From positions 62,001-126,000 of the forward strand of contig CANLCJ010000003.1 of assembly GCA_947489085.1 (NCBI GenBank): a stretch of DNA of 64,000 bases. The letters run 5' to 3'. The DNA is from an uncultured Flavobacteriaceae bacterium (GTDB lineage: Bacteria > Bacteroidota > Bacteroidia > Flavobacteriales > Flavobacteriaceae). Under the pieces are notes generated by a model that was given only the letters and a program-made list of their open reading frames with translations, had not been told where the DNA came from and searched no databases. The position numbers and the translations under genes were made by a program. Of the stretch, positions 1 through 8,003 are shown piece by piece (position 1 is the stretch's first letter; the number at the start of each line of letters is the position of its first letter).

Positions 1-269
1 TGTATTTCGTTAAAAACATCTTCTATTTTGTGTTGCATGCCGTGCTCTATAATAGTGCCGCATAAAATGTAAAGCATGTCTCCCAATGCATCGGCAACCT
101 CTACTAAATCGTTGTTACTTGCTGCTTCAAGGTATTCTTCATTTTCCTCTTTCATAAGGTTGAAACGTAGTGTGTTTTTGGCATTGCCTAAATCTGCCTT
201 AGGCGCATCTCTGTGTCCGATTTTAAATGCTGTATGAAACGCTTTTACAGCTTCTATTTTATCTTTCAT
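1..269 (-). CDS. MazG-like NTP pyrophosphohydrolase, partial (C-terminus outside window)
   Basis: The gene starts at the ATG complementary to 267-269 and runs off the left edge after 89 codons. The visible part is all-helical. It carries an acidic cluster EENEEYLE (residues 41-48) followed by EVADALGD (57-64). This spacing of ExxE and ExxD metal ligands is that of the all-alpha NTP pyrophosphatase (MazG/HisE-like) superfamily, which hydrolyses nucleoside or phosphoribosyl triphosphates to monophosphate and PPi. The substrate cannot be told from this fragment. It may be a stand-alone house-cleaning enzyme or a phosphoribosyl-ATP pyrophosphohydrolase relative. No partner genes are visible on its 5' side. 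Confidence 0.75.
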   Translation of the reverse strand, partial: MKDKIEAVKAFHTAFKIGHRDAPKADLGNAKNTLRFNLMKEENEEYLEAASNNDLVEVADALGDMLYILCGTIIEHGMQHKIEDVFNEI

Positions 270-979
270 ATTGTAAATGTGTTTTAAGGGTTTACGATCT
301 GTAATTGTTACTTTTTATTTCAATCATTAAGATAAAAATAAGAAGTAGGTCGAATTATAGACCATTTGATTTTTTTCAGAAATTAGATAGAAATCTTGTT
401 GGTATTGTCTCATCTCAAAATTTTAATTGTATTCCATCTATTTTATAATAAATTTTCTAAAATAGAAATATCTTTCTCGCAGACAGCACTATTATTGTAT
501 TTTTTTAGCCAAATTTCTAATCGCTTGGGAAGTTATAAGGAATTTAACCACAGGGGAATCGCTAAAGTATAATATTCGCCATCATATTTGTTTGTTGCAA
601 CTATCTTGAAATAAGAATTTCTGTTTTTACCAACAATTAAAATTGATTTATAATGTAAATACTTTATTTCCTCCTTGCAAGTTTACGTAGTATAAAAAGC
701 AGTATAGGTAATGATAAGAGCTGCAGCAATAAAAAAGTAAAACTACCATTGCTTTAGGTTCAGTTAACACTTTTGTTCTTATTCACTGTCTAGTAAAACG
801 GGACATTATGAGCCTGAGACATGGTTTCTTACTGAAATACGTTTTAATGAAGTTACAAACAAGCTTATAGGGATGAAGTTAAGGCGTTTAACTTTATAAG
901 AGCTTTCGAATAAATACTGGTGGTTACAGGGGGCTACAAACGAATGTAAATCTGTGTTTAGCATTTCTCTAGATTTCCT
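270..979. other. Gene-poor stretch
   Basis: No intact gene is visible on either strand over about 700 bases. The only coding-like signal is the decayed minus-strand frame at 533-742. The rest is AT-rich with many stops in all frames. Confidence 0.6.
533..742 (-). pseudogene. Decayed small ORF with one in-frame stop
   Basis: One minus-strand frame reads a hydrophobic, membrane-like stretch (FFIAAALIITYTAFYTT), then a TAA at 683-685. After the stop it reads on as a plausible charged/beta segment (KEEIKYLHYKSILIVGKNR onward) ending in LAIPLWLNSL and a stop at 533-535. The amino-acid composition is protein-like on both sides of the stop, and no start codon is in place. I do not recognise the family. 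A sequencing error at the TAA or a random open frame are the alternatives. Confidence 0.35.
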
Positions 980-987
980 TAAATTTG
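980..987 (+). promoter_or_regulatory. Bacteroidota -7 box TAAATTTG
   Basis: The octamer matches the TAnnTTTG consensus of the Bacteroidota primary sigma factor. It overlaps a TTG in frame with the next gene, which argues against TTG as the start: transcription would begin around 993, so the ATG at 1003 is the better start. Confidence 0.5.
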
Positions 988-1002
988 CAAAAAAATAACC
1001 AT

Positions 1003-1185
1003 ATGTTTAGTAAAGGTCAAATTATTTTTGGAACTGTCTTTTTTATTGTTTTTGCTATCGTTATCGGTTATACCTATCGGAAAGACTTAAAACTACATAA
1101 ACGTTTTTACAGCGGTAGTATTTGGGTTTTGCTGGCATTTATTAGTTTTATCGCATTTATTGCATCTATCAAGTTTTTGTTGTAG
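1003..1185 (+). CDS. Small two-helix membrane protein
   Basis: A 60-residue protein starting MFSKGQIIFGTVFFIVFAI. It has two hydrophobic helices (about residues 8-24 and 41-58) separated by a basic loop with YRKDLKLHKRFY. The arrangement resembles a small conserved membrane protein family of flavobacteria; I know no function for it. The ATG at 1003 is preferred to the upstream in-frame TTG at 985, because the TTG lies inside the -7 promoter box. It stands alone, with no operon partner. Confidence 0.65.
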   Translation: MFSKGQIIFGTVFFIVFAIVIGYTYRKDLKLHKRFYSGSIWVLLAFISFIAFIASIKFLL

Positions 1186-1307
1186 TTTTAGGAAAATGCT
1201 ATTTTAGACAGGTATTTTTAATGATTTAACTGTTTTATTATAAAATATAATGATAATACGCAACCATTTCGTAAATTCCACATCTAAATAATAAATACAA
1301 CTAAGCC

Positions 1308-1394
1308 ATGAAGATTTTAACAGTAATTTGCCTACTCATTTTGTTAAACATAATATTACTCATTTTTAGTGTCAATAAGAAAACAGATCCTTGA
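1308..1394 (+). CDS. Tiny single-helix ORF (28 aa)
   Basis: ATG at 1308 opens a 28-codon frame, MKILTVICLLILLNIILLI then FSVNKKTDP. It is one transmembrane helix with a short polar tail, as in many bacterial micro-membrane proteins. No promoter or conservation evidence is available here, so it may be chance. The rest of 1186-1543 shows nothing else. Confidence 0.25.
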   Translation: MKILTVICLLILLNIILLIFSVNKKTDP

Positions 1395-1543
1395 AATTTA
1401 AATTTTAGTTCAAAATACTCAATATTACTCCTCAAGGCTTTCTCTCAAAATATGAGCCCTTCAAAAAAATAAGTTTATTATAACAATCTCTAATTTTAAG
1501 GCACACTTAAAATAACACAACGCGAGCTCTACAATTAAAAAAG

Positions 1544-1551
1544 TATATTTG
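1544..1551 (+). promoter_or_regulatory. -7 box TATATTTG for the SRPBCC-crcB pair
   Basis: A perfect TAnnTTTG element 20 bases upstream of the ATG at 1572. It is the likely promoter of the two-gene unit SRPBCC/GyrI - crcB. Confidence 0.55.
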
Positions 1552-1571
1552 TATCTCAATTTTGTCAGTGT

Positions 1572-2591
1572 ATGAAGGTTTTTAAAAATTTTGTAGTTTT
1601 AGCTTTAATAGCTACGATTATACTATCTGTTTACATTGCCATACAACCTAGTCGTTTTAAAATATCTAAAACCAAAATTATAAATGCACCTGTAGCAACA
1701 GTATATAATACAGTTGCTAATTATAACAATTGGACATCTTGGTTTATTTGGTACAAAAACGCCAATAATTCTAAAGCTAAAGGCAAAGATAAAACACCAT
1801 CTCAAGAGGAATATAACTGGCAAGATACCCACGGAGTAGGCACAATTAGTACACTAAAAACTTACCCCAATACATCAATTGAACAAGATGTGGTGTACTC
1901 TGGTTTTTCTAATTCTAAGGCCAACTGGACATTTGTTGCTTTAACAGACACTAAAACTCAAATTACTTGGGATATTGAGGTTAGCAACTTAACCTTTAAA
2001 TTTAAAGTGTTTCATTTATTTTTTGGGAACATAGAATTAGAGGTAGAATCTCACCTTAAACACAGTTTAGAGCAATTAAACGCCTTAATTAGGGAAAATA
2101 TAAACCATTATACTGTAGATGTAAAAGGCATAACAACACGTAGTGGTACATTTTATGTTTACGATTCGGTTACATGTAAGACACCTAAACTAACTAAAGT
2201 GGTACAAACAAAAATTCCCCAGTTGTACGCTTACTTAAAGGCGAAAAAAATAAGCGCGTCAGGGGCTCCTTTTATTTATTACCACAAATGGGATGCTACT
2301 AAAAATGAAGTTAAATTTTCATGTTGTCTACCAACAGCAGATAGGGTAGAGCCTGTTCAATATTCTAAAATTTCATCAGCTAAACTAGAAGCTTTTAAAG
2401 GCGTAAAAACCATACTAAACGGGAATTATAGCTATTTAAAAGAGGCTTGGGATGCCTCTATAGAACATATTAATACTACTAATTTGGAAATAGATACGGG
2501 AGGCCCTATGCTAGAAATTTATACAAAGAGTAGTTTAGAGCATGTTACGCCTGCAGATTGGATTACAGAATTATATATAGCAGTAAAATAA
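1572..2591 (+). CDS. Membrane-anchored SRPBCC + GyrI-like domain protein
   Basis: A 339-residue protein. Residues 5-25 form an N-terminal signal anchor. Residues ~33-175 look like a START/polyketide-cyclase (SRPBCC) fold: a KTKIINAPVATVYNTVANYNNW opening, where NAP and the W are typical, and a closing helix ending in LIRENI. Residues ~185-339 resemble the GyrI/AraC effector-binding domain (paired YAYLKAKKI and LEIYTKSSLEH-type beta-alpha units). Both folds bind small hydrophobic ligands, and the combination is common in Bacteroidota; its ligand is unknown. crcB follows after 3 bases, so the two are co-transcribed. Whether that reflects shared function is not clear. Confidence 0.75.
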   Translation: MKVFKNFVVLALIATIILSVYIAIQPSRFKISKTKIINAPVATVYNTVANYNNWTSWFIWYKNANNSKAKGKDKTPSQEEYNWQDTHGVGTISTLKTYPNTSIEQDVVYSGFSNSKANWTFVALTDTKTQITWDIEVSNLTFKFKVFHLFFGNIELEVESHLKHSLEQLNALIRENINHYTVDVKGITTRSGTFYVYDSVTCKTPKLTKVVQTKIPQLYAYLKAKKISASGAPFIYYHKWDATKNEVKFSCCLPTADRVEPVQYSKISSAKLEAFKGVKTILNGNYSYLKEAWDASIEHINTTNLEIDTGGPMLEIYTKSSLEHVTPADWITELYIAVK

Positions 2592-2594
2592 GTT

Positions 2595-2960
2595 ATGAAA
2601 CAGCTTTTATTTGTTTTTTTAGGAGGTGGTTTAGGTAGTGTATTGCGTTACACTATTGGTAAATTTTTGAATAATCTGGAAACAGGAATACCCTATGGCA
2701 CATTTGTAGCAAACATACTTGGTTGCTTTTTAATTGGTCTTATTCTTGGTTTAGCGAGTAAAACCAATGCATTAACACAAAATCAAACCTTATTTTTAGC
2801 CACTGGGTTTTGTGGTGGTTTTACAACATTTTCCTCCTTTATTTACGAAAATCAACTTTTTCTAAAATCGGGAGATTTTATAAGTTTTGCACTTTATACC
2901 GCAGGTAGTTTTGTGCTTGGTTTTTTTCTGGTATTTGCTGGGCTATATTTGGTAAAGTAG
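2595..2960 (+). CDS. crcB: Fluoride channel CrcB/Fluc
   Basis: A 121-residue, four-helix membrane protein of normal family length. It carries the family signatures GGGLGSVLRY near the N-terminus, GTFVANILGCFLIG (about 36-49) and TGFCGGFTTFSSF (about 75-87). The TTFSSF segment supplies the pore phenylalanine and polar track. Fluc proteins work as antiparallel dimers that export F- passively and protect cytosolic enzymes. The gene follows the SRPBCC gene by 3 bases, so there is no room for a fluoride riboswitch directly upstream. Confidence 0.95.
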   Translation: MKQLLFVFLGGGLGSVLRYTIGKFLNNLETGIPYGTFVANILGCFLIGLILGLASKTNALTQNQTLFLATGFCGGFTTFSSFIYENQLFLKSGDFISFALYTAGSFVLGFFLVFAGLYLVK

Positions 2961-2974
2961 TCTGGAAAAAATAA

Positions 2975-3580
2975 CTATTTTTTAAATTGTTTTACTCCTG
3001 CTTTAATCTTAATGTCTAAATAATTTGCTCGAGGCACTATGGGACAAGAGTAATTCGCATTGTAAGCACAATAGGGATTGTAAGCAGTATTAAAATCTAT
3101 AATTAACACGTCCCCACTGGGTATTTTAGTATCGATGTAACGCCCGCCACCATAAGTTTCTGTTCCGTTAGTTGCATCTAAAAATGGTAAAAACAGATAA
3201 TCTTCGAAACCTTCTTTGTCTTTTAAATCTTTATTTTGGTACAACTGTAATTCGTATTTTTTTCCTTTAAGTATAAAGCTTATAATACCAAAAACACGCT
3301 CCTGAGATACTCTAGAGGTTGTTGTTTTCATATTAAACCATTTAGAGTCTGGCGTACGCTTTAAAGTAGCTTTAACAATATAGGCAGAATCGAATTTAAA
3401 AAAATCTAGTCCATCAAATTGTTTTCTGTCCTCTGGTTTTAAAGGTGATGTGGTAACGTCTTTGTATGTGGCATTTAATTTTTTTTGAAAAGCAGTTTCG
3501 CCTTTAATAGGATGTTTTTTTTGACCACAAGAGACTGCTGTTATTAAAACAAAACTTAAAAAAAATAAAACTCTAAACAT
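2975..3580 (-). CDS. DUF1684 lipoprotein
   Basis: A 201-residue protein with a lipoprotein signal peptide: hydrophobic residues 2-17, then AVSCGQ with Cys18 as the lipidation site. The C-terminal half shows the DUF1684 hallmarks: YGGGRYID, then DFNTAYNPYCAYN and SCPIVPRANYLDIKIKAGVK. The family is periplasmic or outer-membrane and widespread in Bacteroidota and Actinobacteria; its activity is unknown. It is convergent with crcB and monocistronic. Confidence 0.85.
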   Translation of the reverse strand: MFRVLFFLSFVLITAVSCGQKKHPIKGETAFQKKLNATYKDVTTSPLKPEDRKQFDGLDFFKFDSAYIVKATLKRTPDSKWFNMKTTTSRVSQERVFGIISFILKGKKYELQLYQNKDLKDKEGFEDYLFLPFLDATNGTETYGGGRYIDTKIPSGDVLIIDFNTAYNPYCAYNANYSCPIVPRANYLDIKIKAGVKQFKK

Positions 3581-3779
3581 GAATGTAACATTGATTATTG
3601 AAATTGTAAAAAAGTAGCAGTTGGTGGACAGTCAAAAATAAATATGTATTACCAATAAAAAAACATTAGTGGATGTTTTTTTGAAAAGCAAATCGTAATT
3701 AAGTTTAGATTCAAGTTAATTATATTTAAGATAATATTAATCTCCTCATGCGATTATCTCTTAAAACAATGAATTAAAG

Positions 3780-4217
3780 TTAATTTATAGGCGTAATCTC
3801 TTTTTCTTTAATAACACGAGATAATACAATCTGGGTTTTAGATTCTCCATAAATGATTAGGTTGTCTATAAAAGCCTCCAAATGCTTCTGATTTTTTAAA
3901 ACAACTTCCATTACAATATTTTCGTCTCCCGTTATTCTGTAACAATTCACAACTTCATCAAAGGTTTTAACCTTAGCTAAAAAAGGTTTTAATTTCCCCA
4001 TAAAAGCACGTAAAGTAATAATTGCTTTGAGTTGGTAGCCCAGTTCAAATGGAGATACTTGAGCTTTATACCCCTCTATGATATCTAAATCTTCCATTTT
4101 TTTTATCCGCTCAGAGACAGCAGGCGAACTTATGCCAACTTTACGGCCAATTTCTGCGTTAGATTGCCTTGCATTTTCCTGTAAACATTTCAAAATTTTG
4201 GTGTTAAGCGTATCCAT
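3780..4217 (-). CDS. Lrp/AsnC-family transcriptional regulator
   Basis: A 145-residue protein of standard family length. An N-terminal winged helix-turn-helix (residues ~3-52, with ARQSNAEIGRKVGISSPAVSERIKKME) is followed by the RAM ligand-binding/oligomerisation domain (~65-140). The RAM domain includes the YRITGDENIVMEVVLKN segment typical of amino-acid-sensing AsnC/Lrp proteins. Such proteins form octamers that wrap DNA. It is divergent from the gene at 4350, and the shared intergenic region holds three TTAARG motifs at 31-base spacing (4220-4298). Autoregulation and control of the divergent gene are therefore likely but inferred. The effector is unknown. Confidence 0.92.
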   Translation of the reverse strand: MDTLNTKILKCLQENARQSNAEIGRKVGISSPAVSERIKKMEDLDIIEGYKAQVSPFELGYQLKAIITLRAFMGKLKPFLAKVKTFDEVVNCYRITGDENIVMEVVLKNQKHLEAFIDNLIIYGESKTQIVLSRVIKEKEITPIN

Positions 4218-4219
4218 TC

Positions 4220-4298
4220 AATATTAAAGCTAAATATGTTTTAATTATTAAGATTTAAGGTAAATATACGTTTTTACTTTAAATATTAAGGCTAAAAA
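4220..4298. promoter_or_regulatory. Three phased repeats in the Lrp promoter region
   Basis: Related blocks AATATTAAAGCTAAATA (4220-4236), AGATTTAAGGTAAATAT (4251-4267) and AATATTAAGGCTAAAAA (4282-4298) place a TTAARG hexamer at 4224, 4255 and 4286. The 31-base steps are three helical turns, so all sites face the same side of the DNA. This suits a wrapped AsnC/Lrp octamer. Binding by the neighbouring regulator is inferred. Confidence 0.45.
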
Positions 4299-4349
4299 TA
4301 GAGTGTTGTGATTAATTTTGAGTGTATAGATTTTATAGATATCAAATGC

Positions 4350-4742
4350 ATGGATAATACCCCATTACATTTATCAGAATTACCAGTTTATAAAAAAGCA
4401 AAGGAAATAATAGATTTGTCTCAAAGCATTTCTGTGTATATGAATACAGACCTATCTGAACTTAAAAATGATGGTTCTGAAGATATAGACATCTATTTTA
4501 CGGGCGATATTGTACAACAATCTATTTCTTTAGCTCCAGAAATTATCAGTGCAGAACGCGAACGCCATACAGAAAGGAAACACAGACATTTGGAGTCCTT
4601 AAGACGTTTAACAAATTTGCTCTACAAGAACTCTTACCGTTTAGAAAAGAGTAATAGTAATGGTAAAGATTTTTTACCTGTGTTGAGAAAAGAACTTAGA
4701 AAATTTAAAAAACTACAGAAGCACTGGATGCTCACGCTTTAA
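4350..4742 (+). CDS. Conserved hypothetical protein, divergent from Lrp
   Basis: A 130-residue protein if started at the ATG at 4350 (MDNTPLHLSELPVYKKAKEI). An in-frame GTG at 4308 would add 14 residues that look unlike the rest. It is soluble and acidic at first (SELKNDGSEDIDIYFTGD). The second half is very basic and helical (ERERHTERKHRHLESLRRL and a K/R-rich tail). I do not recognise a domain. The basic C-terminus may bind nucleic acid, but that is a guess. It is divergent from the Lrp-type regulator. Confidence 0.6.
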   Translation: MDNTPLHLSELPVYKKAKEIIDLSQSISVYMNTDLSELKNDGSEDIDIYFTGDIVQQSISLAPEIISAERERHTERKHRHLESLRRLTNLLYKNSYRLEKSNSNGKDFLPVLRKELRKFKKLQKHWMLTL

Positions 4743-4867
4743 CAGCTCGTCCTATTGCCTTCATTAACTGTTGCTCATACCGTTTACAGTTTTAAAACCA
4801 TTTGAAATATCTAAAAAAGTTTAATAGAGATCTCTACTTAAATAAGTAAAGCAAAAAGTTTTTTATC

Positions 4868-4875
4868 TATTTTTG
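4868..4875 (+). promoter_or_regulatory. -7 box TATTTTTG for purU
   Basis: A TAnnTTTG match 23 bases before the purU ATG. No clear TTG -33 element lies at the expected distance. Confidence 0.4.
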
Positions 4876-4898
4876 GGTGACGAAATTTAAACCTAAAG

Positions 4899-5753
4899 AT
4901 GAATAAAATTACCATTCTAATAAATTGTAAAGATCGCCCCAATATAATAGCAGCGGTTACTAACTTCATATCTGCGAATAAAGGGAATATTGTATACTTA
5001 GATCAGCATGTAGATACGCAAGAAGACATATTTTTTATGCGTTTGGAAAGCGAGTTTAATACCAAGAATTTCTCTACCGAAGACTTTAAACTGTCCTTTA
5101 AAAAAGAACTGGCCGAAGTTTTCGATATGAAGTGGCGCATCTATTCATCTGAAGCAAAACCTAAAATGGCCTTATTTGTTTCTAAATATGATCATTGTTT
5201 GTACGATATTTTAGGACGGTACAACTCAGACGAATTAAATTTAGAAATCCCCTTTATTGTAAGTAACCACAATACGCTAAAGTCTATAGCAGATAATTTC
5301 AACATACCATTTTACCACATACCAGTAACCAAAGCAACTAAGGCTAAAGCAGAAGACGAGCAATTAAAGTTACTTGAAACGCACCAAATTGATTTTGTGG
5401 TACTAGCACGTTACATGCAAATAGTGTCTCCTAAACTTATAGACAAATACCCTAATAAAATTATAAATATTCACCACTCATTCTTACCAGCCTTTGTGGG
5501 CGCAAAACCCTACCACTCTGCTTACGAGCGAGGCGTTAAAATTATTGGCGCTACAAGCCATTACATAACAGAAGAACTGGATGCAGGGCCAATAATAGAA
5601 CAAGATGTAGCACGAATAACGCATGCCTATGCTATAGAAGATTTAATTGCTAAGGGCCGCGATTTAGAGAAAATTGTACTTTCCAACGCTATAAAGCACC
5701 ATTCTGAAAGAAAAGTTATGGTGTATAACAATAAAACAGTTGTCTTCACTTAG
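4899..5753 (+). CDS. purU: Formyltetrahydrofolate deformylase
   Basis: A 284-residue protein, the usual length for PurU. An N-terminal ACT domain (residues ~3-75, DRPNIIAAVTNFI) is followed by a formyl-transferase fold (~88-284). The catalytic core shows VVLARYMQIVSP, the HHSFLP loop with the active-site His, and SHYITEELDAGPIIEQD with the catalytic Asp. PurU hydrolyses 10-formyl-THF to formate and THF, feeding formate to PurT-type purine synthesis and balancing one-carbon pools. The ACT domain senses methionine/glycine in characterised enzymes. It is monocistronic with its own promoter. Confidence 0.95.
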   Translation: MNKITILINCKDRPNIIAAVTNFISANKGNIVYLDQHVDTQEDIFFMRLESEFNTKNFSTEDFKLSFKKELAEVFDMKWRIYSSEAKPKMALFVSKYDHCLYDILGRYNSDELNLEIPFIVSNHNTLKSIADNFNIPFYHIPVTKATKAKAEDEQLKLLETHQIDFVVLARYMQIVSPKLIDKYPNKIINIHHSFLPAFVGAKPYHSAYERGVKIIGATSHYITEELDAGPIIEQDVARITHAYAIEDLIAKGRDLEKIVLSNAIKHHSERKVMVYNNKTVVFT

Positions 5754-5863
5754 TTTTTATAAAAATAAGGAGCTATTAAGTAGTTTTAAATGAGTTTTTT
5801 ATTGAATATTTTAGTTTTTTTTTAATAAAAAACACAGGCTTACTGTATTTTATGAAGTTTTTG

Positions 5864-5945
5864 TATTTTTGCGCTGGTTAACAAGGTGTTTTTTCCTATA
5901 ATTTTTAGACTTTTTTTAAAATTGTGACTTTATAAAAAACCTTGT
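5864..5945 (+). promoter_or_regulatory. Promoter and structured 5' UTR of the OmpA-like gene
   Basis: A -7 box TATTTTTG (5864-5871) predicts a ~115-base leader. Within it, ACAAGGTGTTTTTTCCTATAA (from 5881) can pair with TTATAAAAAACCTTGT ending at 5945. The result is a long, bulged stem-loop upstream of the start codon. It may stabilise the message of an abundant envelope protein or regulate translation; neither is shown. Confidence 0.4.
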
Positions 5946-5994
5946 GTCCAAATAACTGAAAAATGAATTACCATTAACTAAATTTCTAAATTTT

Positions 5995-7092
5995 ATGAAA
6001 TCAAATTTTATTTTAGGCCTAACTTTATTAATTGGGGCTGGTGTTTCTCAAGCACAAAACTTGCCAGAAAGTCCAGATCCAGGTAAATGTTACGTAAAAT
6101 GTATTACAAAAGACGAATTTAAAACTGTAGATGAAACTATAGAAGTATATCCTGCTTATACAAAGTTAGAAGTAGTTCCTGCAACTTACCGAACTGTAGA
6201 AGAGCGTGTACTTATTAAAGAAGCGTCTAAAAAGTTAGTGTATGTACCTGCTACATACGAGACTATTACTGTACCTTACGTAAAGAAAGAAGGAAGAACA
6301 GATTTAAAAGTAAATCCAGCTTCTTTTGGTTCAGATTCTAGAACGTTTGAAACTTACCCAAAAACTTCTGGTTGGGAATATAGAGAAACAGCCTGTGATT
6401 CTCCTAATAAAGAAGATTGTATGGTAGCGTGTTTTGTAGAGTACCCAGCACAATTTAAAGATGTAAAGTACACTACACTAGCTAACGATGCAAGCACAAG
6501 TAACATTCCAATTCCAGAATCTTCTGCGTCTTACACAAAGCGTGTAATTAAAACACCAGCAAGAATGGACGAAGTTGAAATTCCTGCTCAATATGCAACT
6601 ATCAAGAAACAAGTAATAGCTAACCCTGCAAGAACAAAAAGTGTAACTGTACCTGCAAAATCTAGCACTGTTACAAGAACTGTATTAGACAAAAAAGGAG
6701 GATTAACAACTTGGGAAGAGGTAGATTGTGGATTATTAAATTCTAATGTATTACCAATATTTTATGAGTTAGGAAGTGCTAGAATTACACCTGCATCTAA
6801 AAAGATTATAGATAACACTTTATTACCATTATTAAATAGCAAGCCTGTTAGCATAGAATTAGCATCTCATACAGATTCTAGAGGTAACGACGATTTTAAC
6901 AAGTCTTTATCGCAACAAAGAGCTAATGCTGTAGTAAACTACTTGGTTTCTAAAGGGATCTCTAGAAGCAGATTAACAGCCAAAGGTTATGGTGAAACAA
7001 GATTAGTAAACCGTTGTTCTAATGGAGTAGAGTGTTCAGAAGCACAACACCAAAAGAACAGAAGAACAGAGTTTAGAGTAATAAACAACTAA
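5995..7092 (+). CDS. OmpA-family protein with N-terminal PAxY repeat region
   Basis: A 365-residue protein with a signal peptide (cleavage after VSQA, about residue 20). The C-terminal OmpA-like peptidoglycan-binding domain spans ~245-365. It shows FYELGSARITP, ELASHTDSRGNDDFNKSLSQ and QKNRRTEFRVI, with the Asp and Arg that hold diaminopimelate. Residues ~45-230 are unusual: a string of degenerate units built on PA-x-Y/F-x-T-V (for example VVPATYRTVEERV, YVPATYETITVPYV, EYPAQFKDVKYT, EIPAQYATIKKQV, NPARTKSVTVPA) with several cysteines between. It lacks the eight-strand OmpA barrel, so it is probably a periplasmic or outer-membrane-associated tether. It ends in a strong terminator shared with the convergent YceI gene. 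Confidence 0.88.
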   Translation: MKSNFILGLTLLIGAGVSQAQNLPESPDPGKCYVKCITKDEFKTVDETIEVYPAYTKLEVVPATYRTVEERVLIKEASKKLVYVPATYETITVPYVKKEGRTDLKVNPASFGSDSRTFETYPKTSGWEYRETACDSPNKEDCMVACFVEYPAQFKDVKYTTLANDASTSNIPIPESSASYTKRVIKTPARMDEVEIPAQYATIKKQVIANPARTKSVTVPAKSSTVTRTVLDKKGGLTTWEEVDCGLLNSNVLPIFYELGSARITPASKKIIDNTLLPLLNSKPVSIELASHTDSRGNDDFNKSLSQQRANAVVNYLVSKGISRSRLTAKGYGETRLVNRCSNGVECSEAQHQKNRRTEFRVINN

Positions 7093-7152
7093 TAAACACA
7101 TAGTTTGTGTTTTAATATTAGTTTGTAATAAGATTAAAACTCATACAATACC

Positions 7153-7196
7153 AAAAAACCTTGAACGGCACGTAAATGCCATTCAAGGTTTTTTTT
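7153..7196. terminator. Bidirectional terminator between OmpA-like and YceI genes
   Basis: AAAAAACCTTGAACGGC (7153-7169) pairs with GCCATTCAAGGTTTTTTTT (7178-7196) with one mismatch. It has A- and T-runs on the outer sides, so it can serve both convergent genes. Confidence 0.85.
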
Positions 7197-7229
7197 ATAC
7201 ATTCAATTTAAAAGTTAAGTTAAAGCGAG

Positions 7230-7886
7230 TTAGGCTTTTTTTGCAACTACAGTAACCTTTAGTTCAATATCATCATTAATAAACTTATCTCCTAAATTAT
7301 CAAAAAAAGATTTCGAACCATATTTTACATTCCATTTAGAACGGTCTATAGTAAAAGCCTCACTAGTTAACGTTATGGTGCCATCGTTTTTAGTAACAGA
7401 TACAGGAAACGTAATGTTGTTTTTAGTGCCTTTTAATGTTAAATTTCCAGAAAGCATCGTTTTCCCTTCAGCTTCAGTAACGCCCGTAATTTCGAAGTTA
7501 GAAGTGGGGTGAGCAGCAACATTAAAGAAATCTTCTGCCTTTAAATGTCCAGATAATTTAGCATTGCCTTCTTCTTCAGCAGGAATATCTAATACGGTAA
7601 TAGAATTCATATCAATTACAAAAGCGCCACTTGCAATAGCAGCTCCATTAGCACCTAAAGATCCAGATTTTATTTTAATAGAACCACTGTGAGATCCTGT
7701 TGGTTTAAAACCTTTCCACGCAATAGAAGAAGCATCTACATCTACATTATAAGAGGTGTTTTCAGTTTTAGTTTCAACAATTTGTTCAACTTCAGAAGTT
7801 TCAGCTTTTTTAGCTTTGTCTTTACAAGACGTTAGTGCTAAAGTTAGTGTTAAAGCGGTTAAAGTGATTTTAAGATTTACTTTCAT
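7230..7886 (-). CDS. YceI-family lipoprotein
   Basis: A 218-residue protein. The lipoprotein signal peptide (LALTSCKDK, lipidated Cys ~21) is followed by a YceI lipocalin-like domain (~48-216). Typical features are VDASSIAWKGFKPTGSHSG, SGHLKAEDFFNVAAHPTSNFEI, and a mid-domain FTIDRSKWNVKYGSKSFF. YceI proteins bind polyisoprenoid or other lipids in the periplasm. The lipid anchor would hold this one at a membrane face. Its ligand in this organism is unknown. Confidence 0.92.
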   Translation of the reverse strand: MKVNLKITLTALTLTLALTSCKDKAKKAETSEVEQIVETKTENTSYNVDVDASSIAWKGFKPTGSHSGSIKIKSGSLGANGAAIASGAFVIDMNSITVLDIPAEEEGNAKLSGHLKAEDFFNVAAHPTSNFEITGVTEAEGKTMLSGNLTLKGTKNNITFPVSVTKNDGTITLTSEAFTIDRSKWNVKYGSKSFFDNLGDKFINDDIELKVTVVAKKA

Positions 7887-8003
7887 AATATGATATTTTA
7901 GTGTTAAGATTCAAAAGTACATATTTTGTTTCATAAAATAAAGCGAATAGTTAAACAAAACATGGCTGTAATAATATTGGTGACAATATGGCATTTTAAT
8001 AAT

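Noticed and set aside
985-1002. TTG start for the small membrane protein
   Set aside because: The TTG lies within a perfect -7 promoter box (TAAATTTG, 980-987), so it would not be transcribed as a start. The ATG at 1003 fits.
2592-2594. Fluoride riboswitch for crcB
   Set aside because: Only 3 bases separate crcB from the preceding gene, and no riboswitch-like fold is visible before 1572.
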